Origin: UBA4732 sp002404095
GTDB taxonomy: Bacteria > Planctomycetota > Planctomycetia > Gemmatales > Gemmataceae
Length of the DNA: 64,000 nt
NCBI GenBank assembly: GCA_036783645.1
Contig: DAIPWT010000007.1
Coordinates: 1-64,000 of the forward strand
Reading direction: 5' to 3'
The translations under genes and the position numbers were made by a program. This document shows positions 7,270 to 15,434 of the stretch, piece by piece. The notes under the pieces were generated by a model. The model was given only the letters and a program-made list of their open reading frames with translations. It made no database searches and was not told the DNA's origin. Within the stretch, counting starts at the first letter, position 1. Each line of letters opens with the position of its first letter.

Positions 7270-8214
7270 CTATGCCAAATGCGCCCACCGCAGCTTCGCC
7301 GAACGCGAACGCGGGTTGGCCGTGCGTTCGGTGTAGCCTGGCCGAATCGGCTCCGCGGACGCTTCCTCATAAACCCCCGTCAGCGTCCCATTGCGAAATG
7401 CGGACTTTACCAATCGGTCTTCTCCGCTATGAAAGCTAATGATCGCCGCCCGGCCTCCTGGGCATAGGATCATGGGCAATACGCGCAGCAAATGTTCGAG
7501 ATTGCCAAGCTCGCGGTTAACCAAAATGCGCAGCGCCTGAAACGTGCGCGCGGCCGGGTGTAGGTTCCATTTGCCCGGCGCGGGGTGCAAGCGCCATACC
7601 TTTTTTCCGTCGTTCGCTGCTTCGATCAGGACTCGCGATACGTCCACCGTTCGTCGCAACTTCCCTTGCCGGGCCGCCTCGATCAACTGCGCCGCTACGC
7701 GCTCGGCCTCCGGCTCGTCGCCGAAGTCACGCAGGGCGCGAGCAAGCTCTTCTTCCGAAATGGTCGCCAGCACGTCAGCCGCGGATCGACCGCGCGTCCG
7801 GTCCATGCGCATATCGAGCGGGCCGTCGCGCACATAGGAAAAACCGCGCTCCGCGTCGTCCACCTGCATACTCGACATGCCGAGATCGGCCAGCACCGCA
7901 TCCACCTTCTCGACGTTTTCAGCGGCCAGAACGGCCGGCAACGCGGCGAAGTTGGAATGATGAAGCGTGAAAGTAAAGCCGATAGCGGTCAGGCGCTCAC
8001 GCGCTCGCGGCAAGTTTTCCGGATCGAGATCGAGTCCGATCAGCCGACCGTTGGCGCCAACGCGGCGCAGCAGCTCCGCGGAGTGGCCGGCCCAGCCGGT
8101 CGTACAGTCCACGACCACGTTGCCTTCGACTGTTGCCAGCGCGGTGAGTACTTCGTCGAGCAAAACGGGGCGGTGTTCGCCGGCCGGGGTACTGCGTCGG
8201 GTGTGGTTTCTCAT
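7270..8214 (-). CDS. rsmH: 16S rRNA (cytosine-1402-N4)-methyltransferase RsmH
   Basis: A 314-residue MraW/RsmH enzyme that methylates C1402 of 16S rRNA with SAM. Family marks: 'HRPVLLDEVL' at the N-terminus, SAM-binding 'VVDCTTGWAGHS', 'GLDLDPENL', 'VDAVLADLGMSSMQVDDAERGFSY', 'RTFQALRILVNRELGNLE' and the end motif 'NPRSRSAKLRW'. 'GPLDMRMD' is also present. Length is normal. The usual division-and-cell-wall cluster (mraZ, ftsL, ftsI, mur genes) is absent here, in keeping with planctomycetes that lack much of that locus. Confidence 0.95.
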   Translation of the reverse strand: MRNHTRRSTPAGEHRPVLLDEVLTALATVEGNVVVDCTTGWAGHSAELLRRVGANGRLIGLDLDPENLPRARERLTAIGFTFTLHHSNFAALPAVLAAENVEKVDAVLADLGMSSMQVDDAERGFSYVRDGPLDMRMDRTRGRSAADVLATISEEELARALRDFGDEPEAERVAAQLIEAARQGKLRRTVDVSRVLIEAANDGKKVWRLHPAPGKWNLHPAARTFQALRILVNRELGNLEHLLRVLPMILCPGGRAAIISFHSGEDRLVKSAFRNGTLTGVYEEASAEPIRPGYTERTANPRSRSAKLRWAHLA

Positions 8215-8230
8215 GTCTCGTCTCCCCCAC

Positions 8231-8256
8231 GCTCCCCTGTCGGGTCGCGGCTAAAC
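8231..8256. repeat. Single arm of the GTTTAGCCGCGAC repeat family
   Basis: This stretch matches one arm of the palindromes at 10450-10517 and 62761-62825 (the GGGTCGCGGCTAAAC core plus a GCTCCCC block). Its partner arm is missing. It lies between rsmH and the divergent MFS gene. Confidence 0.7.
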
Positions 8257-8325
8257 CCCTTGCCCCGGCGGCGCTATCCCTTTACGATGTTGCGGATTGA
8301 CCACCCACACTCGCAGGACCGTGCC

Positions 8326-9759
8326 ATGACCGCGAATGGAAGCAGCCCCGCACCGCCCGACAAGTCTGCCAGCGCGGCCGCCCCGCACCACGGCTCGGCC
8401 CTGCGCTCCGGCCTGGTCCCCGGTGCGACGACCGCGCTCACTCTCCTGCTGTTCATCAATATGTTCAACTACATCGACCGGCAGGTGCTGTCGGCGCTTG
8501 AGAAGCCCATCCAGAACGAGTTCTTCCCCAACGGCCTGGCACAGCCCCTCTTCTGGTTCGACGGCGTCGCTTTCCGCATGGGCCTCCTGTCCACGGCGTT
8601 CATGGTCGCCTTCATGCTGCTGGCGCCGGTGTTCGGCCGGCTGGCCGACCGCATGTCGCGCTGGAAGCTCATGGCCTTCGGTGTGGCCGGGTGGAGCCTG
8701 GCCAGCGGCGCCTCCGGCCTGGCCGGCGCCTATACGGCCATGTTCCTGACTCGCTGCCTTGTCGGCGCCGGCGAGGCGGCGTATGGGCCGGCCGCACCCG
8801 CCGTCATTTCGGATATGTATCCGGCAAGTCGCCGGGGCGCGGTCCTCGCCTACTTCTATGCGGCCATCCCCGTCGGCAGCGCGCTGGGCGTCGCCATGGG
8901 CGGGCTGATGCTGTGGCTGACTGGCGGCTGGCGCTGGGCGTTTTACTTGGTCGTGCCGCCCGGCCTGCTGCTGGCCGCGCTCTGCCTGTTCATGCGCGAG
9001 CCGAAGCGCGGCGAGTCCGACCCAGCCGCTAAGCCGCACATGGGATCGTGGCGCGACTACCTCATTATCCTGAAGACGCCGTCCTTCGTCCTTTGCACCC
9101 TCGGCTACACCGCGGCGACGTTCGCCATCGGCGGCATCGGCTACTGGATGCCCGCTTATTGCGAGGACCGCGGCCAGCCGAACCTGACGGCCACCCAGGC
9201 CTTCGGCGGCATCCTCGTCGTTTCGGGCCTGGCGGCTACCCTGGCGGGCGGGTGGGCCGGCGACGCCTTGCGTCGGCGCTTCCCCGGCTCCTACTTCCTG
9301 GTGTCGGGGGCAGGCATGATCCTCGCCTTTCCGCTTATGCTCGCCTTCATCGTCACGCCCTTCCCCGCAGCCTACGGCGTGATGTTCGCGGCCGTCTTCT
9401 GTCTGTTCTTTAACACCGGCCCCGTCAATACTATCATCGCCAACGTCACGCACCCCGCGATCCGCGCCAGCGCCTTCGCCCTGGTCATTCTCATAATCCA
9501 CCTTTTCGGAGACACTTTTTCGCCGACGATTATGGGCCTCGTCGCCGACAAGGTTCACGCCGCTGGGGCGGCCGCGCCCCAGCCGTCCTGGTGGGCGGAT
9601 TTCCTCCAGCGCAATCACGGGATGGATTTCAGCTTTCTCGTCGTGTCCGCCATGATCCTGCTCTCGGGCGTCCTGTGGTTGTGGGGAGCGCGTTACCTGG
9701 AGCGCGACACCGCCTTGGCGCCAACGCGAGGGGCGACCCTTCCGGCGCCGACCGTCTGA
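8326..9759 (+). CDS. MFS transporter, Spinster-like
   Basis: A 477-residue major facilitator protein with about 12 membrane helices. The first helix motif 'FINMFNYIDRQVLSALEKPIQNEF' and the loop 'GRLADRMSRWKLMAFGVAGWS' (MFS motif A) resemble Spinster-type sphingolipid/organic anion transporters. I took the ATG at 8326 because AGGACC lies just upstream and the Pro/Ala-rich tail precedes helix 1. An ATG at 8287 is also in frame. The substrate cannot be deduced. Confidence 0.85.
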   Translation: MTANGSSPAPPDKSASAAAPHHGSALRSGLVPGATTALTLLLFINMFNYIDRQVLSALEKPIQNEFFPNGLAQPLFWFDGVAFRMGLLSTAFMVAFMLLAPVFGRLADRMSRWKLMAFGVAGWSLASGASGLAGAYTAMFLTRCLVGAGEAAYGPAAPAVISDMYPASRRGAVLAYFYAAIPVGSALGVAMGGLMLWLTGGWRWAFYLVVPPGLLLAALCLFMREPKRGESDPAAKPHMGSWRDYLIILKTPSFVLCTLGYTAATFAIGGIGYWMPAYCEDRGQPNLTATQAFGGILVVSGLAATLAGGWAGDALRRRFPGSYFLVSGAGMILAFPLMLAFIVTPFPAAYGVMFAAVFCLFFNTGPVNTIIANVTHPAIRASAFALVILIIHLFGDTFSPTIMGLVADKVHAAGAAAPQPSWWADFLQRNHGMDFSFLVVSAMILLSGVLWLWGARYLERDTALAPTRGATLPAPTV

Positions 9760-9773
9760 TCGTGGAGAACGCC

Positions 9774-10445
9774 TTGATTACCATCGCTTTTTTGTTGTCG
9801 CTGACGGCCGCCCGCGCCGCGGACGATTCTTACCGCATCCAAACCGTGGACGCCGTCCCGCCGAAGGAGTTGGCCGAGCCGATCCGCAAGCTGTTGACCG
9901 ACCGTTGCGTCCAGCTATTCGCCGGGGCCGATCAACCGTTGGTCGAAGTGTGGTTCCGCAAGGAAGCGCCGGCTGACGCCGTTGAGGTGCAAATTCAAAA
10001 CGGCTTGACCTACCGCGAGATTCCCGAAACCACTCTCCTTGGCGCGCTGCGCGTCAATGGAGACTTTAGCGATTATCGTCGTCAAAAGATCGCCTTAGGA
10101 GTCTATACATTGCGTCTCGCTTTCCAGCCGCCGACCGACGATCATCAAGGATCGGCGCCGTACACCGAGTTTCTCTTGGTCAGCCCCGCCGTGGAGGATA
10201 CGAAGCCTGACGCGATGGAACATAAGGCGCTGGAGAAGTTGAGCATCAAGACGACAGGCAAGCATCCGGCGGTGTTGCTGTTGTTCCCCGGCAAGAACAC
10301 GACTGACGAGCCGAAGCTGGTGAACAAGGACGACTGCCGGGTGCTGATGGTGAAACAAGACGTGCGCGTCGGCGAGACGAAGGCCGTGATGGGCGTCGGC
10401 TTGGCGCTGATCGGGGCGTCACCGAAAGCGGTGGAAAAGCGCTGA
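9774..10445 (+). CDS. Exported hypothetical protein
   Basis: A protein of about 223 residues with a clear signal peptide ('LITIAFLLSLTAARAADD') and a mainly beta-rich exported part. I recognise no family. I chose the TTG at 9774 because GGAG sits seven bases before it and the signal peptide begins there. A GTG at 9762 is an alternative with no ribosome binding site. The gene starts 14 bases after the MFS stop, so the two probably form an operon. A palindromic repeat ends the unit. Confidence 0.65.
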   Translation: MITIAFLLSLTAARAADDSYRIQTVDAVPPKELAEPIRKLLTDRCVQLFAGADQPLVEVWFRKEAPADAVEVQIQNGLTYREIPETTLLGALRVNGDFSDYRRQKIALGVYTLRLAFQPPTDDHQGSAPYTEFLLVSPAVEDTKPDAMEHKALEKLSIKTTGKHPAVLLLFPGKNTTDEPKLVNKDDCRVLMVKQDVRVGETKAVMGVGLALIGASPKAVEKR

Positions 10446-10449
10446 GAAG

Positions 10450-10517
10450 TCGTTTAGCCGCGACGCGAAGCGGAGCGCGTCTCTCCACGCGCTCCGCTTC
10501 GCGTCGCGGCTAAACGA
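10450..10517. repeat. Perfect palindrome of the GTTTAGCCGCGAC family
   Basis: 31-base arms (10450-10480 and 10487-10517) pair perfectly around a 6-base loop. It lies between two convergent genes and would fold in either transcript, so it can act as a bidirectional terminator even without a T tract. The same family appears at 62761-62825, as a collapsed copy at 30642-30682, as single arms at 8231 and 17909, and as a relative at 33536. Confidence 0.88.
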
Positions 10518-10526
10518 ATGCGTCCC

Positions 10527-10937
10527 TCAATTCGGCGACGGCTTGTCCAAACCGGGCGGGTGCATCAACGGTTTGCCAGTAAAGCGCGCCAGCTTGGTTT
10601 CCGCGGACGAAGCGGATGCCACGGCGATCAGGCCGACGGCGATATCCTCGAAGTACAGTACGGTGGCCACGCGGCCGTTAAGGATGCCGCCGCCGTGGAT
10701 GAAATATCGGCCTGGCACGCGCGTCAGCAGGAGGTCCATCACCGCCACTCGGCTGCCGAACATCTGATATCCGACTTCCGCCAATACGCTTTCAAGAAAG
10801 GCGTGGCGCGTCTGTTCGCCCAGATCGATGAACTCGGTATCTTCCCCAAAGTGATCGAAAAAGTAGTTGATTACGTCCGTGAATTGTGTGGCGTGGACCA
10901 GTTTGTCCTTCAGCACGGCGAGCAGTTCGAGGTCCAT
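10527..10937 (-). CDS. Hypothetical protein (136 aa)
   Basis: I do not recognise this cytoplasmic-looking protein. Starting at the ATG at 10937 (AGGAG eight bases upstream), it begins 'MDLELLAVLKDKLVHATQF'. It contains a central 'FFDHFGEDTEFIDLGEQTRHAFLESVLAEVGY' and ends in a Pro-rich tail. The open frame extends upstream into the ABC permease gene, which argues against the longer version. It lies 44 bases after the permease and may share its transcript. Confidence 0.6.
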   Translation of the reverse strand: MDLELLAVLKDKLVHATQFTDVINYFFDHFGEDTEFIDLGEQTRHAFLESVLAEVGYQMFGSRVAVMDLLLTRVPGRYFIHGGGILNGRVATVLYFEDIAVGLIAVASASSAETKLARFTGKPLMHPPGLDKPSPN

Positions 10938-10981
10938 GACGGCGCTCCTGCATCGGCGATGACTTTCGTCCAATTGATAGT

Positions 10982-12661
10982 CTATCGCTTTTTGAAAGGC
11001 CACGCCGCCGCCAGCGCGCCGCCCGTTCCCACGGCCGCCAACAACAACAGACAACTCGCCGCCAGATTGTTGGTGACGCCGTAGTGCATCTGCACCCAGA
11101 CGGTCTCGGCGAACGACGGCATCCCCGGCGTACTCACCAGTTTGCCCGCGCTCACTTCGCCCAACGACAGGACGCCCACGGCTACGGCCGCGCGCACACA
11201 GGCGCCTGCGTACATCGGCCATACCACGAGCCGGAACTCCTGCCACGGCGATGCGCCGTCCACGCGGGCCGCGTCGCGCAGCTCCGGCGGCGTCAACCGC
11301 ACTATTGGCCACAGCACCGCGACCGCATAAGGGAAGAAACGGATCGTAACTATCCATAAAAGCGGCGTCAACGACGGCTTATAATACAAGGGGTCGGCAA
11401 GCAGGTGTGGCGCATGGGTAATGTTGAGCAGACCCTGGATGGTTTCCTGCAGTCCCAGGCCGACGACGGGGCCGGGCGTCGCCCACGCCAACGCCATCAG
11501 GACCAGTACGCCGTTGCGGAACCACCGCGAGCCGAGAGCGGCCCAACACGCCAGTAACGCCAGTACGCCGCTTAGTATCCCGGACGCTGTTGCCAATAAA
11601 AGGCTGTAAATCAGTTGTACGCCGTCCGTTCGGCTGGTCAGCAACAGATGGTCCCACAGCGATGACGGCGACCAGAGGGGCGGCGTCCCTTGCAACCCGG
11701 CGCGCCATACCAGGCTGCCGAGCGGAACGGCCAGGAGAACGCCGCATCCGACCGCCGCGACGGCGCAGAGCGGCCAGCGTCCATGTCCCAGCGAGAACAG
11801 CAACGGCGGACCCGACGCGGACGCGCCCGGCGGCAGATTCCGCTCCCAACGGCCCGCCATGAATACAACCAACGCCGCGGCTCCGAGTATCCAGGGCGCG
11901 GCCGCCGCCACGGCGCGGGCGACCATGTCGCCCCGTGACGCGCCCAGGGCATCCGCTTCCGGCGCCACCATCTGGGTGTAAACTTCTTCCGCGTAGGTGC
12001 GGACTTGCATCATGTCCGTGATGGTGATTTCCGTCGCCGTTTGCAGGCCGACCCACAGCGCCGCCGTCCCAATGGCCGCGGCGCTCCGGCGCAGAGTGAC
12101 GCGGAATAACACGCGCCAGCGGTTCGTCGCCGTCAGAGCGTCCTCTTCGAGATCGCGCTCCACCCAGCGCAGAGCCTGCCCGACCACGAGGATCACCCAC
12201 GGCAAGCCGGCCGCGGCGTGAATCCAGATGGCGGAGCCGATGCCCTGGCCCCAAGGCGCCCAGACGCCGCCGGGAGCGGTGGCGCTGGCGGCCCCCGAAC
12301 GTAGAGGATTCCACCATCCCAGCGGCAGCCAGCCGGTCGAACCAAGTACGGCCTGCCATCCCGACGCCAACAACGGCAGAGGTACGAACACGGCAAGGAT
12401 CGTGATAAAGCGGAACGTCCGGCGGAAAGGGAGATCGGTTCGGTAGAGGAGGACGGCGGCGGCCGTGCCGAGCGGGATCGTCACGGCCACGACGCTGGCC
12501 GTGAGGCCGACGGTGTTTCGCGCCAGCGACAGCAGCCGGCCGGCTTCGCCCCAGACGCGCCAGGCGTCGGGGTCGGTCAGCAGCCGGACCAGCGGCGAGA
12601 CGAGGGGGATTCCGAGGAAAATGAAGAGGAACAGGCCGACGGCCAGACGCCAACGTGTCAT
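10982..12661 (-). CDS. ABC transporter permease, two fused domains (FbpB/ThiP-like)
   Basis: A 559-residue membrane protein made of two binding-protein-dependent permease domains, each about six helices. Each has an EAA-type loop for docking an ATPase: 'EEDALTATNRWRVLFRVTL' in the first half and 'RDAARVDGASPWQEFRLVVWP' in the second. This double layout is typical of ferric iron (FbpB/AfuB) and thiamine (ThiP) importers. No solute-binding protein or ATPase gene lies near, so it must use partners encoded elsewhere. The substrate is therefore uncertain. Confidence 0.8.
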   Translation of the reverse strand: MTRWRLAVGLFLFIFLGIPLVSPLVRLLTDPDAWRVWGEAGRLLSLARNTVGLTASVVAVTIPLGTAAAVLLYRTDLPFRRTFRFITILAVFVPLPLLASGWQAVLGSTGWLPLGWWNPLRSGAASATAPGGVWAPWGQGIGSAIWIHAAAGLPWVILVVGQALRWVERDLEEDALTATNRWRVLFRVTLRRSAAAIGTAALWVGLQTATEITITDMMQVRTYAEEVYTQMVAPEADALGASRGDMVARAVAAAAPWILGAAALVVFMAGRWERNLPPGASASGPPLLFSLGHGRWPLCAVAAVGCGVLLAVPLGSLVWRAGLQGTPPLWSPSSLWDHLLLTSRTDGVQLIYSLLLATASGILSGVLALLACWAALGSRWFRNGVLVLMALAWATPGPVVGLGLQETIQGLLNITHAPHLLADPLYYKPSLTPLLWIVTIRFFPYAVAVLWPIVRLTPPELRDAARVDGASPWQEFRLVVWPMYAGACVRAAVAVGVLSLGEVSAGKLVSTPGMPSFAETVWVQMHYGVTNNLAASCLLLLAAVGTGGALAAAWPFKKR

Positions 12662-12712
12662 CCTATAGCCTCGCCGCCTCGCCCGACCAAAAACCAGCGA
12701 TTTTCAGTAGTA

Positions 12713-12785
12713 TCCCATAAGTCCCATAAGTCCTATAAGTCCTATAAGTCCTATAGGACCTATAGGACTTATAGGACTTATGGGA
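12713..12785. repeat. Palindromic decamer array, copy 1
   Basis: Four to five decamers of the form (C)CCATAAGT / CCTATAAGT run into their mirror image (AGGACTTAT...). Together they form a long imperfect hairpin about 70 bases long, with 10-base periodicity. A similar element is at 21007-21066. It lies between the ABC permease and the PQQ-propeller gene. Confidence 0.85.
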
Positions 12786-12808
12786 CAAACGAAGACACTA
12801 CTTGAGTC

Positions 12809-14554
12809 TCACGGACCTTTCGGCGCGGCCGGCCCAATGATGATAGTGTCCTCGACTTGAGTGTAGTTGGCGTTAACCAGTTTCAGCACGTCCTTAAACG
12901 CCTCACCTAATGGCTTTTTATCCACCTTGGGCGGCGTGACCATTTGTTCGTCGGGCGACGGCAATTTGCTCTCCGTGAACACCTTGGGCGACGGTGGAAA
13001 TATCCTCAGCCCATATTGGAGGGCGATCCGATTCCGGTACGCCTTGAACGTGATAGGCGCCGGCGCCTCCGGCTCCGAGATCAGCTTGGCCAGTATGTCC
13101 GTCGTTTCCTGAATGCGCTCCTTCAACGACTTTTCGACCGGCGCCCTCGGCGCCTCCTTGTGGTAAACCAACGGCCGGACGTAGTCCTTGTCGTGCAGGC
13201 AGACCACTAGGCCGTCGTTTGACGCCAGGTAGATGCGGTCGGTTGCCCCGTTGACGACGGGGAAGACGAAATCGCGGATGTCGTAGCGGCTGAGCGGCCG
13301 ACCGTTCTTGCGGTCCAGGACGAGCATCCGGCCGCCGCCGTCGGTCGCGTATACGAACTTCGGATTGACCGCCAGGATGCGGTCGGCTTCGGGGTTGAAA
13401 TCGCTCTGGCGCAGGTTCCAGACCGGCTCGCCCGTGTCCCGGTTCAGCCGTGTCAGACCCTTGCCAACGGCTGTCACGTATAGGTCTTTGTCCACCGCGG
13501 CGCCGTCGCTCACGTCCACAGCCACCGGCGAGCGCCGGACGGGCCGGCCCGGAACGTACCGCCATAAAACTTTGCCGGAGTCGATGCCGACAGCGTACAA
13601 GTGGGCGTCCTCGGTGGCAAGATAGGCCGCGTCCTCCGACTGGCTCGGCGTCGCCGTGAACCGACTGTCGCCAACGTAACGGTAGGACTCCTGATTGCCG
13701 CCGAAGGCGTCGCCGCTCACTTTCGGCAGCCCCAGATAAGTCCCATTGGGGATCGCCAAAAAGATAGAAGTTTTGCCTACCAACGGCCTGTATTCGACGC
13801 GCTCGTTGGTGGAGTAGTCCCAGGCGAAGAACGCCCGCACGTCTTCGGCGTAGGCTTTTGCCTGGGTATAGGCCGGCTGGTCCGTATTGGCGACGGTTTC
13901 CTTCTTTGCCGGCTTTTCCTCTTTCTTCACTCCATTATCCTCTTTCTTCTCTTCCTTCTTCTCACCATCCTCCTCTTTCTTCTCCGCCTTTTCCTCCTTC
14001 TTCTCGTCGGCGGACGGCGCCGGGGCCGCGGCCTCGGAAACGCTGACGACCGGAAGACGGAGAGTCAGAACGCGGGCTTGCACGGTGTTTAGGTACGTCT
14101 GGGAGTCGTCTACCGCGGGCGGCGCGCTAAGGACGACGCTGAGGTTGTGCTGCCACTGGAGCGCGCCGGTCTCCCGGTCCAGCGCGAAGAGATTTCCGTT
14201 GTCCGTGGTGAGTACGGACTTGGCGTTAAAGGCGGGCGGTAGAGCGCCCTGATACAAACGTCCGGTGCGCGCCCGCCATCTGGCCCGGCCGCCGTTGTCG
14301 GCGTCGAGGACCGAGATCATACCGCTGCGCGTCTGGACGATGAGCTGGTTGCCGACGACCTGAATGCTGGTGAAGCCGTCGCGTTTGCCGTCCATGGGAA
14401 CGTAAACGGCCCAATCTTGCTGAAGATTGAGCCGGTCCAACGCCTCGCGCGACGGCGGCCTCGGTTGCGACCATACGCGCGTGGGGTCGTCGGAGGCCGC
14501 GAGGACGGCCGTGAAAAGCAGCGCGCATCCGGCGCCAGCGAAGAGTTTACTCAT
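12809..14554 (-). CDS. Exported PQQ-type beta-propeller protein
   Basis: A 581-residue protein with a signal peptide (first about 20 residues). Repeated propeller blades follow: 'NQLIVQTRSGMISVLDADNG', 'GNLFALDRETGALQWQHN', 'DAHLYAVGIDSGKVLWRY', 'GKGLTRLNRDTGEPVWNL' and 'GGRMLVLDRKNGRPLSRY'. These blades have the 'L d..tG...W' pattern of PQQ/BamB-like repeats. A highly charged Lys/Glu insertion of about 45 residues ('EKKEEDGEKKEEKKED') interrupts the propeller near residues 185-230 and is probably a flexible loop. No catalytic residues of quinoprotein dehydrogenases are evident, so a scaffold or binding role is more likely. Confidence 0.78.
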   Translation of the reverse strand: MSKLFAGAGCALLFTAVLAASDDPTRVWSQPRPPSREALDRLNLQQDWAVYVPMDGKRDGFTSIQVVGNQLIVQTRSGMISVLDADNGGRARWRARTGRLYQGALPPAFNAKSVLTTDNGNLFALDRETGALQWQHNLSVVLSAPPAVDDSQTYLNTVQARVLTLRLPVVSVSEAAAPAPSADEKKEEKAEKKEEDGEKKEEKKEDNGVKKEEKPAKKETVANTDQPAYTQAKAYAEDVRAFFAWDYSTNERVEYRPLVGKTSIFLAIPNGTYLGLPKVSGDAFGGNQESYRYVGDSRFTATPSQSEDAAYLATEDAHLYAVGIDSGKVLWRYVPGRPVRRSPVAVDVSDGAAVDKDLYVTAVGKGLTRLNRDTGEPVWNLRQSDFNPEADRILAVNPKFVYATDGGGRMLVLDRKNGRPLSRYDIRDFVFPVVNGATDRIYLASNDGLVVCLHDKDYVRPLVYHKEAPRAPVEKSLKERIQETTDILAKLISEPEAPAPITFKAYRNRIALQYGLRIFPPSPKVFTESKLPSPDEQMVTPPKVDKKPLGEAFKDVLKLVNANYTQVEDTIIIGPAAPKGP

Positions 14555-14746
14555 GGCTCACCTGTCAAGAATCAGCCGCAAGGTGGACGCGAACGGACAA
14601 CGCAGCTGTAGTCTACCACAGCGCTGGGCTGATCCCAAGGCGGCGCGGGATTCTCGACGAGACGGAGGCGCCGGGCGAAGGGGTGACGACGATGATGCGG
14701 GCTGAGGTCGGGGTTGGCGACACATGTACACGACCGAACCGGTCCC
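14555..14746. other. Intergenic stretch
   Basis: Apart from the likely upstream region of the PQQ-propeller gene, I see no gene or repeat here. Short frames on both strands look like chance. Confidence 0.4.
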
Positions 14747-15142
14747 CTAGGGGACGAACGGAAGCACTCGTAAACCAGGTATTCGCGAAAACTCATCGAC
14801 ATTGGCAGTCAGCATCGACAGATTGTGGTAACGAGCAGTCGCGGCAATAATTAAATCGTGAGCGCCGATCATTTGGCCCTTCTTCGCTAATTCAGCGGAT
14901 ATTTCGGCGTGAACGCGAGCGGAGCCTATCGTGAAGTCCAACACGCTAACTCTGGCTATTACGGCTTCGACAAAAATCAAGCGCCGCTGTCTGCGATCTT
15001 CGGTGTTCGCGCGATGGACGCCCATGAGCAATTCAGAGACGGTTACCGCGCTGACGTACACTCGCTCCAGTTGTTCCCACGGTGATAAATCGATCGGCTT
15101 GCCTCTCCTCTCCAAATGGATGAAGACATTGGTATCGGCCAT
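14747..15142 (-). CDS. vapC: PIN-domain toxin (VapC family)
   Basis: A 131-residue PIN RNase toxin. Conserved acids are visible: D3 in 'MADTNVF', E37 in 'VSELLMG', D96 in 'GAHDLIIAA' and D116 near 'LTANVDEF', with N114. The start at 15142 overlaps the antitoxin stop (TGATG), as is usual for such pairs. An in-frame ATG at 15151 would lie inside the antitoxin gene. It should cleave tRNA or rRNA when freed from its antitoxin. Confidence 0.88.
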   Translation of the reverse strand: MADTNVFIHLERRGKPIDLSPWEQLERVYVSAVTVSELLMGVHRANTEDRRQRRLIFVEAVIARVSVLDFTIGSARVHAEISAELAKKGQMIGAHDLIIAATARYHNLSMLTANVDEFSRIPGLRVLPFVP

Positions 15143-15384
15143 CAGTCCCATGGGTTCGCCTCCGCCGGGAATTCGGCGCGGATGGCGAGAACATCCCGCG
15201 CAAAGTCTTCGGCGTCATCCCCCAACGAAGGGAGACTTCCCAAGAAGGCATTCAACTCTCCGACCGTGAGCGGCGACGTCGGCAGAAGCTCAATGGTAAC
15301 GCGAACCTCGGCATGGGCAGGTAGGTTCAGCGGTTGCGTCGGCTTCAGCACTCCGTCTTCAAATGTCGCGGTGATCGTCTGCAT
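15142..15384 (-). CDS. Antitoxin of the VapC pair (AF2212/DUF104-like)
   Basis: An 80-residue protein. The N-terminal 'MQTITATFEDGVLKPTQPLNLPAHAEVRVTIELL' matches the AF2212/DUF104-type antitoxins, which have this short beta N-terminus before a toxin-binding helix. It is upstream of the PIN toxin with a one-base overlap. An AGGAGG-type site precedes the ATG. It should neutralise the toxin and may autoregulate the operon. Confidence 0.82.
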   Translation of the reverse strand: MQTITATFEDGVLKPTQPLNLPAHAEVRVTIELLPTSPLTVGELNAFLGSLPSLGDDAEDFARDVLAIRAEFPAEANPWD

Positions 15385-15434
15385 TGAAACACCTCCTGAA
15401 TCGCTTTCCTGTAGCGTCGGCGATTTAATTCTAA

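Noticed and set aside
8251..9618. 455-codon open frame antisense to the MFS gene
   Set aside because: Its Gly/Arg/Gln-rich translation has no family features and mirrors a clear transporter gene.
12713..12785. Decamer array considered as a CRISPR
   Set aside because: Units are adjacent with no unique spacers, the array is palindromic, and no cas genes are present.
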